Assembly (NCBI RefSeq): GCF_003315205.1
Contig: NZ_QNRR01000002.1
Coordinates: 280,881 to 344,880 of the forward strand
Length of the DNA stretch: 64,000 nt
Reading direction: 5' to 3'
DNA from: Roseimicrobium gellanilyticum
Lineage (GTDB): Bacteria > Verrucomicrobiota > Verrucomicrobiia > Verrucomicrobiales > Verrucomicrobiaceae
The notes under the pieces are model-generated. The model had not been told where the DNA came from, made no database searches, and was given only the letters and a program-made list of their open reading frames with translations. Below, piece by piece: positions 50,710-60,010 of this stretch (the stretch's first letter is position 1; the number at the start of each line of letters is the position of its first letter). The position numbers and the translations under genes were made by a program.

Positions 50710-51189
50710 TCACTCCTCGCTGTCGTAGTAGTCGAGGTCCTCGGAGCGTACGATTCGTCGTTCCGGGGAGCGGACCAGCCATTTGTTGCTGTCCGGGTAG
50801 TGGCAGGATTCGCCGATGGGATTGTCTGCCACCACATAGATGAGCAGATCCACGGTGCCATCATTCGTGATTTGGTGCGGCTCGCCGGGTTTGAAGAGGA
50901 AGGCATCGCCCGCGACGATGGTATCGGTTCCGTCCTTGTGCCGCACTTTACCTGTGCCGGAGATGACGTGGTAGAACTCCCATTGGGCGCTGTGGGAGTG
51001 GTAGGGGTAGGGTGTCTGCCCTGGCTCCACACGAAGAATTTCCACATCGAAGGGATGCCGCTCCATCAAGTCCGTGGAGAGGGGTTTGCGGCCCAGCGCC
51101 TCTGAGATCTCCTTGGCGGATCCGCGAAACTTTCCCTTTGGAGAATCCCAGGTGTCCTCCTCAAGCGTGCCAGTGTTCACTTTGTTCAT
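50710..51189 (-). CDS. Cupin-domain protein
   Basis: A 159-aa protein from ATG 51189. Motif 1 is YPYHSHSAQWEFYHVISGTG (His, His, Glu ligands) and motif 2 is GDAFLFKPGEPHQITNDGT. It is cytoplasmic with an acidic C-terminal tail (SEDLDYYDSEE). Transcription enters from the direction of the sulfatase, which ends 46 bp upstream, so the two may be one operon. Confidence 0.87.
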   Translation of the reverse strand: MNKVNTGTLEEDTWDSPKGKFRGSAKEISEALGRKPLSTDLMERHPFDVEILRVEPGQTPYPYHSHSAQWEFYHVISGTGKVRHKDGTDTIVAGDAFLFKPGEPHQITNDGTVDLLIYVVADNPIGESCHYPDSNKWLVRSPERRIVRSEDLDYYDSEE

Positions 51190-51234
51190 GCTCACGGTAC
51201 GTGTCAGGGTGCGTTCGGCGACTGATTGTTTTTT

Positions 51235-52677
51235 CTACCGGGCGGCAGATTTGGCCTTGTTCGCATTCTTGCGGGCTTTGCCGGTTGCATTCAGCTTTGC
51301 GCGCTCCTCCTCGGTGGGTGGTGTGAACTCAGCTACCGAAGGAGAGTCCACTTTTAGCGGCGCATCATCGCCTACTTCCTTTTGCAGCGACGCGAGCTTC
51401 TTCATCAGGGCTTCCACACGCTCGGCTTGCTCTGGCTGGGTGGCGAGATCATTCACCTCACCGGGATCATCTGACAGGTCGAAGAGCTGTGTCTTGTCGA
51501 CCTGTGGGAAGCGGATCAACTTCCAGCGATCTTCACGGATGGCACGCTGTGTGTTGGTGTAGGAAAGGAAGAGCGCATCACGCACCGAGTCCTCTTTGCC
51601 ATCGATGACGGGGGTCAGGCTCAGGGCATCCATGCCTTGCGGCTTCGTGGCGCCTGCGAGATCGCAGATGGTCGGCATGATGTCCATGAGGTAGCACAGT
51701 GCCTTCGTGCGTCCTTGAGGGATTCCCGGTCCCGCGAAGACCAGCGGCGCGCGGAAGCCATCGTCATACACATTCTGTTTTCCCAAGAGACCGTGGCTGC
51801 CCATGCCGAGTCCGTGATCCGAGGAGAAGATGATGATGGTGTTCTCTTCCAGTTCGAGGGACTTCATCGTGGCCAGCAGCCGTCCGATGTGTCCGTCCAT
51901 GCAGGAGATGACGGCATAGTACTCGTGCAGATGCTGGCGCACGACATCCGGCGTGCGGGGGAAGGGGGCGAGCAGCTCATCCCGCACGGTGTTGGAGCCG
52001 ATGTTCCACGGGTGCTGCGGTGCGTAGTTCTCCGGCAATGGGATGGCATCGCGATCATAGAGCTTCAGGTAGGGCTCTGCGGCCACGCGCGGATCGTGCG
52101 GATTCCCGAACGCGAGATACATGAAGAAGGGGCGCTTCTTGTCCCGCTCCTGCGTAAGGAATTTAATCGCTCCATCCACATAGTCGCGCCCTGGTTCGCC
52201 ATTCAGGCGCTCTCCCTGATCATCGTGGATGTAGTTGTTGTGTTCGAAGGTGGCCTGGATGTTTGTGGCCGTGTTTCCCTTTTTGCCGAGGTGCCAGGTT
52301 TCGTAGCCCGCGCCCTTTAGTGCCACGGGGAGATTCGGTCCATCCGCGGGGGCGAGGTTTTGTCCCTTCCAGCGGAAGTAGGTGCGTCCGCTCAGCAGCA
52401 TGTTCCGGCTGGGTGTGCACACAGCGCCAATGTTCGCACCCAGGCAGAAGGCATTGTCAAAGGTCATGCCCCGCTTCACGAGTGTGTCGATGTTGGGCGT
52501 CTTCACCACCGGATGCCCCAGCGCGCCAATGCAGTCGGCGCGCATGTCATCCGTGAAAAGGAAGAGGATGTTGGGCTTGGCCGGACCTGCTGCCTGCGCG
52601 CTGGTGGTGTGCAGGATGGAGAGCACAGTGACGGCGAGAACCTTCAGAAAATTGTGCAAAAGTCGGCGGAGCTGCAT
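51235..52677 (-). CDS. Secreted type I (formylglycine) sulfatase
   Basis: A 480-aa protein from ATG 52677 with a signal peptide (residues 1-29). LFTDDMRADCIG supplies the Ca-binding Asp pair. GAVCTPSRNMLLSGRTYF contains the CxPxR motif in which Cys becomes formylglycine. SDHGLGMGSHGLLGKQNVYD closes the metal site. It resembles planctomycete/verrucomicrobial choline- or glycan-sulfatase groups; the substrate is unknown. The frame remains open upstream to 52971 without protein-like content. Its upstream region holds a motif shared with the second DGPF gene. Confidence 0.93.
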   Translation of the reverse strand: MQLRRLLHNFLKVLAVTVLSILHTTSAQAAGPAKPNILFLFTDDMRADCIGALGHPVVKTPNIDTLVKRGMTFDNAFCLGANIGAVCTPSRNMLLSGRTYFRWKGQNLAPADGPNLPVALKGAGYETWHLGKKGNTATNIQATFEHNNYIHDDQGERLNGEPGRDYVDGAIKFLTQERDKKRPFFMYLAFGNPHDPRVAAEPYLKLYDRDAIPLPENYAPQHPWNIGSNTVRDELLAPFPRTPDVVRQHLHEYYAVISCMDGHIGRLLATMKSLELEENTIIIFSSDHGLGMGSHGLLGKQNVYDDGFRAPLVFAGPGIPQGRTKALCYLMDIMPTICDLAGATKPQGMDALSLTPVIDGKEDSVRDALFLSYTNTQRAIREDRWKLIRFPQVDKTQLFDLSDDPGEVNDLATQPEQAERVEALMKKLASLQKEVGDDAPLKVDSPSVAEFTPPTEEERAKLNATGKARKNANKAKSAAR

Positions 52678-53115
52678 GGCGATGTAAAATGTGCGCAGGA
52701 GGCGAGTTTGGGACACTGCATGAAACGAAGGTGATGCGGGCACCTTTCCTCGCCGGGGGCATTCCACAGGGTTGGCGGCGGGAACGCAATACTCCTGGGC
52801 TCTCATCCGGCAGAAAAATCGAGTTTTGGCCAAACGAACTATCGTTTGCAGGCTAGTTGCTTGATTTTCAGCAAGCCATGCGATGGCCTTTTGGACATTG
52901 CCGAAGGCAGTTCGTGATAGGCTGACGGGAAGAGGTACCAACACATGAGGAGGAGGCAGTTTTCCATTCAATTTACGCCAATATGTTTGTTAAACAAACG
53001 TTGAATTGAGTGCACTCAGGAAGCTGCCTCATTGAATGATGTACGATAGTCTGACGCGGTAGTCCGCTATTGTCTGCGTCCCTGAGCCGTGCCCTGAAGG
53101 AGCGACGCTTGCCGA
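52678..53115 (-). promoter_or_regulatory. Upstream region of the sulfatase gene with two dyads
   Basis: No gene is seen in these 438 bp. On the minus strand the 20-mer GATAGTTCGTTTGGCCAAAA (52843-52824) lies 147 bp before the sulfatase ATG. Further up is the 15-bp dyad GTTTGTTAAACAAAC (52985-52999), enclosed in a larger imperfect palindrome from GAGGCAG (52953) to CTGCCTC (53030). The 20-mer is identical to one at 15097-15116. An operator for a shared regulator is inferred. Confidence 0.55.
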
Positions 53116-53274
53116 TCAGTCCAGCTGGCCCAAGGTCCGAGCCCAGGTGAGAGCGTAGTTCTCTGCAAAATCTTCGCGTCGGCTCCTGGAGGACTTCTCG
53201 ACAGTCCTGCCATCCTTCACCCGGCCACCCTGGGTGAGGCCGATTTTTCGGCTGCGGCGTGGTGGGTTTTGCAT
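53116..53274 (-). CDS. Possible 52-aa basic protein
   Basis: From ATG 53274 the frame encodes MQNPPRRSRKIGLTQGGR and further basic residues, ending TWARTLGQLD. No family is recognised. It starts 46 bp after the terminator of the HMA gene, and no clear Shine-Dalgarno is seen. It may be a real small protein or chance. Confidence 0.35.
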   Translation of the reverse strand: MQNPPRRSRKIGLTQGGRVKDGRTVEKSSRSRREDFAENYALTWARTLGQLD

Positions 53275-53319
53275 GGAAGTTTCGGCGAGTATCCCACGGG
53301 ACGCTTGGTATTCCACACG

Positions 53320-53356
53320 AAAAAACCGCGACCCTTGTTAGAGTCGCGGTTTTTTT
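53320..53356. terminator. Bidirectional intrinsic terminator
   Basis: AAAAACCGCGAC and GTCGCGGTTTTTTT form a strong stem with A/T runs on both sides, so it can act on either strand. It lies 37 bp downstream of the HMA-domain gene, marking the end of the minus-strand metal cluster. Confidence 0.88.
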
Positions 53357-53392
53357 GCCTGAGCTATACGCAGCATCAACGATTGGAGGTCG

Positions 53393-53716
53393 CTACTGAA
53401 GCTTCTCCAGATCCAGGAGGGTGAAGCTCCTGGCGTCTTCACCCAGTGCCAGGATGGCAGCCTCCTTGGTGATATCTGCGGAGGAGGACTCAATGCGGAC
53501 CTTCTGCACCCCTGTTTCAGAGGTGCTGGTGATCTTCACTTCCGCAACGCCAGCGAGTTTGCGGAGTGATGCTTTCACCTTGCCTGCACAGGCGCCGCAA
53601 AACAGGCCTGTGATGCGGCCCTCATAGACATGAGCGGCTGTGGCTTTGTCCCCAGCCTTGAGGTCCGGCATGATGCCAAGAATCAATGCAACGATGGTAA
53701 GAATGAATCGGGTCAT
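53393..53716 (-). CDS. Exported heavy-metal-associated (HMA) domain protein
   Basis: A 107-aa protein with a signal peptide (MTRFILTIVALILGIMPDLKA) and one HMA domain. The metal motif is LFCGACAGKVKASL (C-x-x-C), where MxCxxC is usual, so Met is replaced by Leu-Phe. It resembles periplasmic MerP-type metallochaperones. It is the last gene of the minus-strand cluster, after SCO and cytochrome c, which points to copper. Confidence 0.83.
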   Translation of the reverse strand: MTRFILTIVALILGIMPDLKAGDKATAAHVYEGRITGLFCGACAGKVKASLRKLAGVAEVKITSTSETGVQKVRIESSSADITKEAAILALGEDARSFTLLDLEKLQ

Positions 53717-53749
53717 ATTTTGGATGTGTGATTTTGGAGTGTATTCTGT

Positions 53750-54454
53750 TTATGACGCAGGCTCGTCCAACAGCTTCTGGACGTCCTGTTGGAGGCGCTC
53801 GCGCATCAGGCTTGCGATCTCCGGTTGTGAGTGGAAGACGGCGTAGTACCCACGCACACACCCGCTGCGGTCCACCAGCACGATGCGGAGATCATGCATG
53901 TGGGTATCGAGCGGGTTGAGTTGCTCTTCCTGGGGAATGGTGGCAGCGGGTTCAAGCTGCAACCCCCCGGTCATGAATGCCCACAGGCTGGATTGCTTCC
54001 CGGTGAGGAACCACCAGGGAGCAGTCTCATCCAGGCCTATGCCTTTCGCGTATGCCGCCAGCATCTCCGCGGTGTCGCGCTCGGGAAGCACCGAGATCGA
54101 CACCTGATGGAAGTCACTGCGCGAACCGTAAGTACGATGAAGTTTCAGCATTTCACCGATGACGGCCGCGCATCCGTGCGGGCACACGGTGTAGAGGTAG
54201 GCGATAGTATGCACTTTCCCGCGGAGATCTGACATGCGCACCTGTTTCCCGGTCCGTTCGTAGGCCTCAAGGTCACGGGACACCGTATGAAAGCGGGGAA
54301 GTGACGCAGGCGACCGGAATCGTTGGTTCAAGACCCGGTAGAAGACTGTGGCGGCTGCCACAATCATCAGACAGACAGTGACCACAACGATCCAGAAGCG
54401 GGTCGCGTTGAATCCCGTGGAGATGCCCTTGGGCGATTCGCTGTCGGCATTCAT
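53750..54454 (-). CDS. SCO1/SenC-family copper protein
   Basis: A 234-aa thioredoxin-fold protein anchored by one N-terminal helix (FWIVVVTVCLMIVAAATVFY). The copper motif is TVCPHGCAAVIGEM (CxxxC), and the distal His ligand is in DTHMHDLRIVLVD. SCO proteins deliver copper to the CuA site of cytochrome oxidase or act as thiol reductases. The ATG overlaps the stop of the cytochrome gene as ATGA (54451-54454), so translation is coupled. Confidence 0.88.
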   Translation of the reverse strand: MNADSESPKGISTGFNATRFWIVVVTVCLMIVAAATVFYRVLNQRFRSPASLPRFHTVSRDLEAYERTGKQVRMSDLRGKVHTIAYLYTVCPHGCAAVIGEMLKLHRTYGSRSDFHQVSISVLPERDTAEMLAAYAKGIGLDETAPWWFLTGKQSSLWAFMTGGLQLEPAATIPQEEQLNPLDTHMHDLRIVLVDRSGCVRGYYAVFHSQPEIASLMRERLQQDVQKLLDEPAS

Positions 54455-54936
54455 TCCACGGAGATCCTCAGGAGTTCCGCCTCGGTCCACGGAGTGGACC
54501 GGGCCTTTTCAGTGCTGCGAATCGCCGCCACTTGCTCCGTAGTGACTGGTGGTGCTGAGTTTCCAAATGAGCTTCGGATGTACGTCAGCACATCCGCGAT
54601 TTGCTGGTCGCTGAGCGTAGCCTGTGGTGGCATCAGCGGCGCAGGCGTTACAAATGGCTTTCCATTCACCGTGATGGGACCGGTGATGCCGTGCAGGATC
54701 ATACGGATCAGGCGGTCAGGCATCTTTGACTTCACCCAATCTGAGTCTGCCAGAGGTGGAAACATGCCGGGCAGGCCTTGTCCGGCCGGCTGATGACAGG
54801 CGAAGCAAACCGTCATGTAGATTTGCTGTCCCGCATGCTTTTGAGCTTCGAGAGCAGGGTCCTGACCTTGTAGTTGCAGGGGCGCAAAGAGAAGAATTGA
54901 GGTCGAGGCGATAAAAAGTATATTCGTATTGTGCAT
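54451..54936 (-). CDS. Monohaem cytochrome c
   Basis: A 161-aa periplasmic protein from ATG 54936 with a signal peptide (MHNTNILFIASTSILLFAPLQ). Haem attachment is MTVCFACHQPAGQGLPGMFPPL (CFACH), and a likely axial Met is in PAPLMPPQATLSDQQIADVLTY. It fits the small cytochromes that pass electrons to terminal oxidases or nitrite reductases. Coupled to the SCO gene by a 4-bp overlap. Confidence 0.9.
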   Translation of the reverse strand: MHNTNILFIASTSILLFAPLQLQGQDPALEAQKHAGQQIYMTVCFACHQPAGQGLPGMFPPLADSDWVKSKMPDRLIRMILHGITGPITVNGKPFVTPAPLMPPQATLSDQQIADVLTYIRSSFGNSAPPVTTEQVAAIRSTEKARSTPWTEAELLRISVE

Positions 54937-55169
54937 GGAAAAACAAAAAATGTGAATGGATAGCGGTAGTGAGGCGCGAACGTGAAGCACGAGCGCGGGG
55001 GCGAGACCTATCCGAGCTCCGAGCCGGATGGCAGTCGAATGCATTGGCGCAGCATGGCACTCGCAACGCGTGCGAGGAGAGCGCCGATTGGAGCCGGGCA
55101 GGTCGCGGCGTGATGGTGTGTTTGACCGTTCCACATGTCAGGAACGCACACCAAACAGGCGCGGTGCGG

Positions 55170-55580
55170 CTACGCGTTCTGGATAGCTCGTGGAGGCGGC
55201 GTTGCGGGTCTGGCCCTGCCTTCTCCTCTCAAGGAGGCGGTAAAGTAAAGACGGGCCTTGGTGGATGCTTCGGGAAATGGAGGCGTCACCTTGAAGGCGC
55301 CCTCCCAAGAAGGGTCATACCATTTGAGGGTCAGGTCCGTTTTCTCCTTTGAGATCGGAGCTTTGTTTTTGCCTGCCTCGTTTTGTGATTCGCGCAGCTT
55401 CAAGCACATGGGACAAGGGCGTTCTCCACTGAAGGTTTCCTTGAAACCTTCCACAAGACCCTTCTCTTCCGAATAGTCTTGTATCATCCGCGCCCAGGCA
55501 ATTGCTTGCAGCATGCCCCAGTGTCCCCCGATGGAAATCATCAGGGAAACAACCAGGGCGATGCGTGCAAGCGACTTCAT
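55170..55580 (-). CDS. Small membrane-anchored CxxC protein, paralogue 1
   Basis: A 136-aa protein with one N-terminal hydrophobic helix (IALVVSLMISIGGHWG). It shares GHWG-x-LQ, AWA-x-MI, EKGL and the ETFSGERPCPMCLKL motif (CxxC) with the protein at 60011-60406. The pair brackets the TonB receptor. The CxxC sits outside the membrane by prediction. Metal or thiol chemistry is suggested, family unnamed. Confidence 0.72.
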   Translation of the reverse strand: MKSLARIALVVSLMISIGGHWGMLQAIAWARMIQDYSEEKGLVEGFKETFSGERPCPMCLKLRESQNEAGKNKAPISKEKTDLTLKWYDPSWEGAFKVTPPFPEASTKARLYFTASLRGEGRARPATPPPRAIQNA

Positions 55581-55606
55581 GACAGTAGCAATAGCACGAG
55601 GGCGTC

Positions 55607-55978
55607 TTATTTGCCCTTGTGTTCGTTGTGACAGGCCTTGCAGTTGCCAGCGGTCTGAAGTTGCTCGGTGGCGCCGGGCTTCTTGTCCACCACGGCCTGT
55701 GCTGCGGCGATGAGTTTGGCCGTCTTTTCCTGCCAGCTCGTGGCTTCACCTTCCGGCGGGGTTTCGGCAGGGAGGGACTTGTAGTAGTCCAGGAGCGCTG
55801 CGGCATCGGTGTCGGTGCCCTTGCCGAGGGCGACCTTCTTGTGCAGGCTGGTGTCGCCTTTCATGGCGTCTTTCATCACAGTGCTGATGCTGCGCTTGGC
55901 AGGTTCCGCCTGAAGACTCCAGCCTGCGAGCAAGCAGCCGGCGACGACGAGTGGGATACGGGTGAGGGTGGTGTTCAT
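55607..55978 (-). CDS. Small cytochrome c-like protein with C-terminal haem motif
   Basis: A 123-aa protein with a signal peptide (MNTTLTRIPLVVAGCLLAGWSLQA). The helical body ends in NCKACHNEHKGK, a CxxCH haem site near the C-terminus, as in cytochrome c' type four-helix bundles. It is 26 bp upstream of the small CxxC gene, within the metal cluster. Confidence 0.83.
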   Translation of the reverse strand: MNTTLTRIPLVVAGCLLAGWSLQAEPAKRSISTVMKDAMKGDTSLHKKVALGKGTDTDAAALLDYYKSLPAETPPEGEATSWQEKTAKLIAAAQAVVDKKPGATEQLQTAGNCKACHNEHKGK

Positions 55979-56177
55979 GGGTGAGAGCAGTGTTTTTGAG
56001 CGGTGATGTTACGGCATGGGACTCCAGCAGGAATAGTGAAAAAGAGGTAGAAGAAAGTGGGCTGTTCGATGGAAGTGCGGCCCGCCCCCTCCGCCAAAAC
56101 GGTGGCGTGGGGACGGGCCGCTGACCCATTGCTCTGCTTAGCTAGGGAAGTGGTGGGAATGAAGGGTCCGCCGGTGG

Positions 56178-58364
56178 CTAGAACTTGTACTCCAGTCCGA
56201 AGAAGTAGGACCTGCCGTCACCGGGCAGGAATTGATTGGAGTTGAAGGGGCCTGCGCGGCTGATCACGCCGGTGGTGGCGGCGTAGATTTCATCCGTGAG
56301 GTTCTTGGCCTCGACATAGAAGGAGAGGCCCTTCTTCGTGCGATAGCCAATCTTGAAACCGAGTAGCGCATAGGAGTCGGCATCAAGCGTGTTCGCGGAG
56401 TCCACGGGGTAGTCGGAGAAGGTCCACTCCAGGTTTGGGCCAGCATAGAAACCGCAGGGGTGCGTGTAGAGCAGCTCGGCGCGGTAGTAGTGCTCGGGGA
56501 TGCCGGGGAGTTGGTTGTCGCCAAACTCGGCGTCATCATCGAAGTGGAAGTTGCTCCACAGATAGTTCTGACGCAGCACGATGCGGTCCGGCTCACGAGG
56601 TTCCACAGCGAGCACGTTTTTCGCGCTCTTGCCGCTCACAGCAGCCACACCCTCCACGCGTTTGGTGAAGAGTCCTTCCAGCAGCGTGATGTCCAGGCCG
56701 AACTCCACTCCCTGGTGGTTGGTCTTGCCGGCGTTCACGGTCTGCGTCAGGCCAGGAGCCACACTGAGTTCCAGAAGCTCGTCTTCCAACCAGGAGTAGT
56801 AGTAGGCGAGATCCCAGCGGATGCGGCCATCTGGTGTCTGCCCACGCGTGCCGAGTTCGAGGGTGGTGGCCGTCTGCGCATCAAGGTCCACCAGTCCTGC
56901 GCCACCGGTGGCAGCCGCGGAGAGTTCACCAAAGCTCGGGGGCTCAAAGCTCCGAGCGGCATTGAAGAAGACCTGCGCGGAGTCCGTCACGTCATAGATG
57001 AAGCCGACCTTTGGGCTGAATCCCCACCAGTCCTGCGTGTCACTGTTGTCCGGGTCCGTGGCGGAAACGGGGAAGTTGTCCTCATTCTCACGGCGCGCAT
57101 AGCTCACCTGGCCGCCGAGGCTCAGGGCGAAGCGGTCCGTGAGGTAGTGCACATTCTCCAGATACAGGTCGAGGTTCATCGAGTCCTGGTCGCTGTCCGC
57201 GAACTTGTCACCGCGATCACCCAGCACGTTGCGATAGCGCTGGTCATGCAGGAAGCCGAAGGTGGGCGTGAGACCCACGATGAAGTTGTTCCTGCGTCCT
57301 GCGAGGTCGGCCTTGTTCACATAGTTGAAGTCGAAGCCGAAGTCGTGACTCTTCTGGTCAATGACGAACAGAATCGGATGGTCGAGTTCCTTGTACGCGT
57401 AAAAGCTGGATACCGTGAAGAGCGCGTCATCACTGAGTGTGAAGGTTGTCTTGTTCGCGATGCGGAAAAGATCGAAGTCACGCTTCCAGTTGCTGTCCAC
57501 GTTGTCGAAGATCTTGTTGAAGCTGCTGCGCGCGGCCTGCTCAGGGTTCGCGTACATTTCCTCCTTCGTAAGATTCCCCGGCAGTTCCGAGTCAGTGTGG
57601 ACGTAGGTGAGGTAGAAGCGAGTCTCGACCGCTTCGCTCAACTTCAGGCCGAAGTTGCTGAAGAGGCGTTGCGTGCTCTGCTCACTGTGATCGCGGAAGC
57701 CGTCCGTGGAGTAGTGAGTACCCGTGACGAAGTAGTCGAAGTTCCCCTCGACTCCCGCCGCGCTGAGCTGGCCACGGAAGGTATTGAAGCTGCCGTACTC
57801 AAAGCGCGCCTGCAGCGGTGGCGCCGTGTAGCCGGTGGGCAATACGAAGTTGATGGCGCCGCCCAGCGTGGTGGAGCCATAGCGCAGCGCATTCGCACCG
57901 CGATACACTTCGATGTACTCCGCGGTGAGAGGGTCTACTGCCTGCATGTCGAAGCCGCCGTCCGCGAGGTTCAGCGGGACGCCATCCTGGAGCAGCTTCA
58001 GTCCGCGACCGTGGAAGGTGCGCTGGATGCCGGAGCCGCGGATGGAGATGCGTGATTCTTCCGCACCGAAGCGCGGCTGCACAAAGACGCCTGGAGAATA
58101 GTCCAGCGCATCCTTCAGTGTGATGGCACGCCCGGTCTTGTACTCTTCGGCATCTACCACATTCACGGCACCGGCGGTGAGTTTTTGGGCTTCCTCCACC
58201 TGCTCAATCGAGGGCACGGTGAGGGAAGGGGAGTCTGCAGTGACAACGACGGGAGGGAGCGTGGTGCCCGATTCGGGGACGGCAGAGGCAGGTGCTGGTT
58301 GCTGGGCCATGAGCGCCGTGCTGCAAAGCATGGTCACCAGGGCACCTAGAGATGATTTTTTCAT
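56178..58364 (-). CDS. TonB-dependent outer-membrane receptor
   Basis: A 728-aa protein from ATG 58364 with a signal peptide (MKKSSLGALVTMLCSTALMAQ) and a TonB-box-like VVVTADS. The plug domain carries DALDYSPGVFVQ, ISIRGSGIQRTFHGRGLKLL and GANALRYGSTTLGGAINF. The 22-strand barrel ends in YFFGLEYKF with the terminal Phe. By sequence it resembles siderophore or metal-chelate receptors. Neighbouring SCO, HMA and cytochrome genes make copper or iron chelate uptake likely, but the ligand is not established. Confidence 0.92.
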   Translation of the reverse strand: MKKSSLGALVTMLCSTALMAQQPAPASAVPESGTTLPPVVVTADSPSLTVPSIEQVEEAQKLTAGAVNVVDAEEYKTGRAITLKDALDYSPGVFVQPRFGAEESRISIRGSGIQRTFHGRGLKLLQDGVPLNLADGGFDMQAVDPLTAEYIEVYRGANALRYGSTTLGGAINFVLPTGYTAPPLQARFEYGSFNTFRGQLSAAGVEGNFDYFVTGTHYSTDGFRDHSEQSTQRLFSNFGLKLSEAVETRFYLTYVHTDSELPGNLTKEEMYANPEQAARSSFNKIFDNVDSNWKRDFDLFRIANKTTFTLSDDALFTVSSFYAYKELDHPILFVIDQKSHDFGFDFNYVNKADLAGRRNNFIVGLTPTFGFLHDQRYRNVLGDRGDKFADSDQDSMNLDLYLENVHYLTDRFALSLGGQVSYARRENEDNFPVSATDPDNSDTQDWWGFSPKVGFIYDVTDSAQVFFNAARSFEPPSFGELSAAATGGAGLVDLDAQTATTLELGTRGQTPDGRIRWDLAYYYSWLEDELLELSVAPGLTQTVNAGKTNHQGVEFGLDITLLEGLFTKRVEGVAAVSGKSAKNVLAVEPREPDRIVLRQNYLWSNFHFDDDAEFGDNQLPGIPEHYYRAELLYTHPCGFYAGPNLEWTFSDYPVDSANTLDADSYALLGFKIGYRTKKGLSFYVEAKNLTDEIYAATTGVISRAGPFNSNQFLPGDGRSYFFGLEYKF

Positions 58365-58416
58365 GAGTTGATGTGAAGAGTGTGATGTGAAACTGAAAGT
58401 GGGAAGGGGCATGAGG

Positions 58417-59667
58417 TCAGCGGGTGTTTGAGTTGCTGCTCACGGTGGAGACTGCGGAAGAAGGGAAAGGTGAGGACTGCCATGTGGTGGGGCCTTCTCC
58501 CTGGCGTTGTGTCCAGAAGACGCGGAACCCACCGTCGGCTGATGCTACCACGCGGGGGTGAGTGGCACTGGGACCGGCACTGGAGAGGCGAACAGCAGTC
58601 TGCCAGCTCTTCCCTCCGTCGGAGGACCGAGCGGCCTCGATGTGGCTGCCCTTTTCATTCGTGGTGTCCCATACCATGATGACCTCCTGGCCGCGTGCGG
58701 CGATGTCTGGATGTGAGGCACCTTTGCCGGCGACGCGCTGTGTCTTCGACCACGTGGCGCCGGCATCAGGCGAGGAGACGTGGTGCACGCCGAGAGAGTC
58801 CTCCATGCCTGTCCACACCACCGCATGCCAGATGGGCGAGGTCTGCTCTCCGCCTGCGGCGAGTCCGCCACCCACATGCGGGCAGCCTTGAAATTCCCAG
58901 TTGAATCCACCCACGCTTACCGGTGCTGACCAGGTGCCCGCAGCGGATGACCATGAGATGGACATGTCGCGTGGTTCCTTGTTGCGATACAGAATGCCCA
59001 CACGGCCATCCGGACCCGCTGCGAGCACATTCCAGCAGCACTCACAGGTTTCCGCATCGACCGTGTCATTTCTGGACCACGTTGTGCCTCCATCTTCCGA
59101 GCGTGCGTAGCGCAGCCCGCGCTTCTCACCGCGTGTGTCCAGCCAAGTGAGATGGAAGCTGCCCCTGGCATCTGCTGCCACGTCGAGGAAGCCATGGCCG
59201 GTGGTCGAGCCATCGTCTGCGGGATTGGGGCCAGCCTTCCAAGTCTTGCCACCGTCACTCGATAGTGCCGTGGCCATGGGACCACCGCCGAACATATCCG
59301 TGCCCGGTGTCATCCACACAGCCATGAGTTGGTCGCCGCTGGCGGCGATTTGGGGATCCATGCCCCGGTGTGCGGCATGGGGCGCGGGCTGACCGGCATC
59401 CACACGGACTGGCGCGGACCAGGTCTTCCCGGCATCGCTGCTGGACTGGTGGTAGAGTTCGGTGCGACTGCCGTCGTTTGAGAGCCCGCCGGTGAGCAGG
59501 TGCAGTTGGGATGTGGTAGCGTACACGTCCAGAGACTGCACACCGGGGATAGTTTCATGATGATGACCCTCCTTCCCGCCAGGCTTGGATGCCTGGACAG
59601 GGAGGCATGGTGTTAGCACGAGGAGTAGCGCTGCGGCCGAGCCGCAGAAACGGAATCGAGAATGCAT
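58417..59667 (-). CDS. Exported Asp-box (BNR/sialidase-like) protein with CECC motif
   Basis: A 416-aa protein from ATG 59667 with a signal peptide. Asp-box repeats are clear: SSDAGKTWSAP, SSDGGKTWKAG, SEDGGTTWSRN, SPDAGATWSKT and SSDGGKSWQTA, giving a six-bladed propeller. A true sialidase catalytic set is not evident. DAETCECCWNVLA (CxCC) and a His cluster (GGKEGHHHETI) suggest metal binding, which fits the TonB and copper-type neighbours. It ends 52 bp before the TonB gene. Confidence 0.85.
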   Translation of the reverse strand: MHSRFRFCGSAAALLLVLTPCLPVQASKPGGKEGHHHETIPGVQSLDVYATTSQLHLLTGGLSNDGSRTELYHQSSSDAGKTWSAPVRVDAGQPAPHAAHRGMDPQIAASGDQLMAVWMTPGTDMFGGGPMATALSSDGGKTWKAGPNPADDGSTTGHGFLDVAADARGSFHLTWLDTRGEKRGLRYARSEDGGTTWSRNDTVDAETCECCWNVLAAGPDGRVGILYRNKEPRDMSISWSSAAGTWSAPVSVGGFNWEFQGCPHVGGGLAAGGEQTSPIWHAVVWTGMEDSLGVHHVSSPDAGATWSKTQRVAGKGASHPDIAARGQEVIMVWDTTNEKGSHIEAARSSDGGKSWQTAVRLSSAGPSATHPRVVASADGGFRVFWTQRQGEGPTTWQSSPFPSSAVSTVSSNSNTR

Positions 59668-60010
59668 GGAGAAAGTATTACGAATAAAGAAACACGGCAC
59701 AGCTAGGTGTGATGGACATGGCCACCACAACAGGGCCGCGGCTCATCAAGGCAGATGAGTGACTGCGTTAGGTATGGAATGGACCTGAAGCGCCTGGTTC
59801 AGGAAGCCCATGAGTAGGGTGGAGAAGGCCATGCGGCACGAGCTCGCATAGACACTATCTCCCGGGAATGCCGTGTGTTTGGGGACCGCTCGAAGCTGCA
59901 ATGGTGCAACTCTCGCAATCATCTACCCCATCTGGTTTCACTGCTGCGACCGATCACCGATCGTACGCGAAACGTGGCAAGGACAGGGCATCATCAACGG
60001 CATGCCGTTG
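59668..60010. other. Intergenic gap in the metal cluster
   Basis: I see no gene, strong hairpin or clear operator in these 343 bp. It separates the small CxxC gene from the Asp-box gene on the same strand, so the latter may have its own promoter here. Confidence 0.4.

Noticed and set aside
56460-58055. 531-aa plus-strand frame over the TonB receptor
   Set aside because: Antisense shadow of the receptor gene, without start context or known domain.
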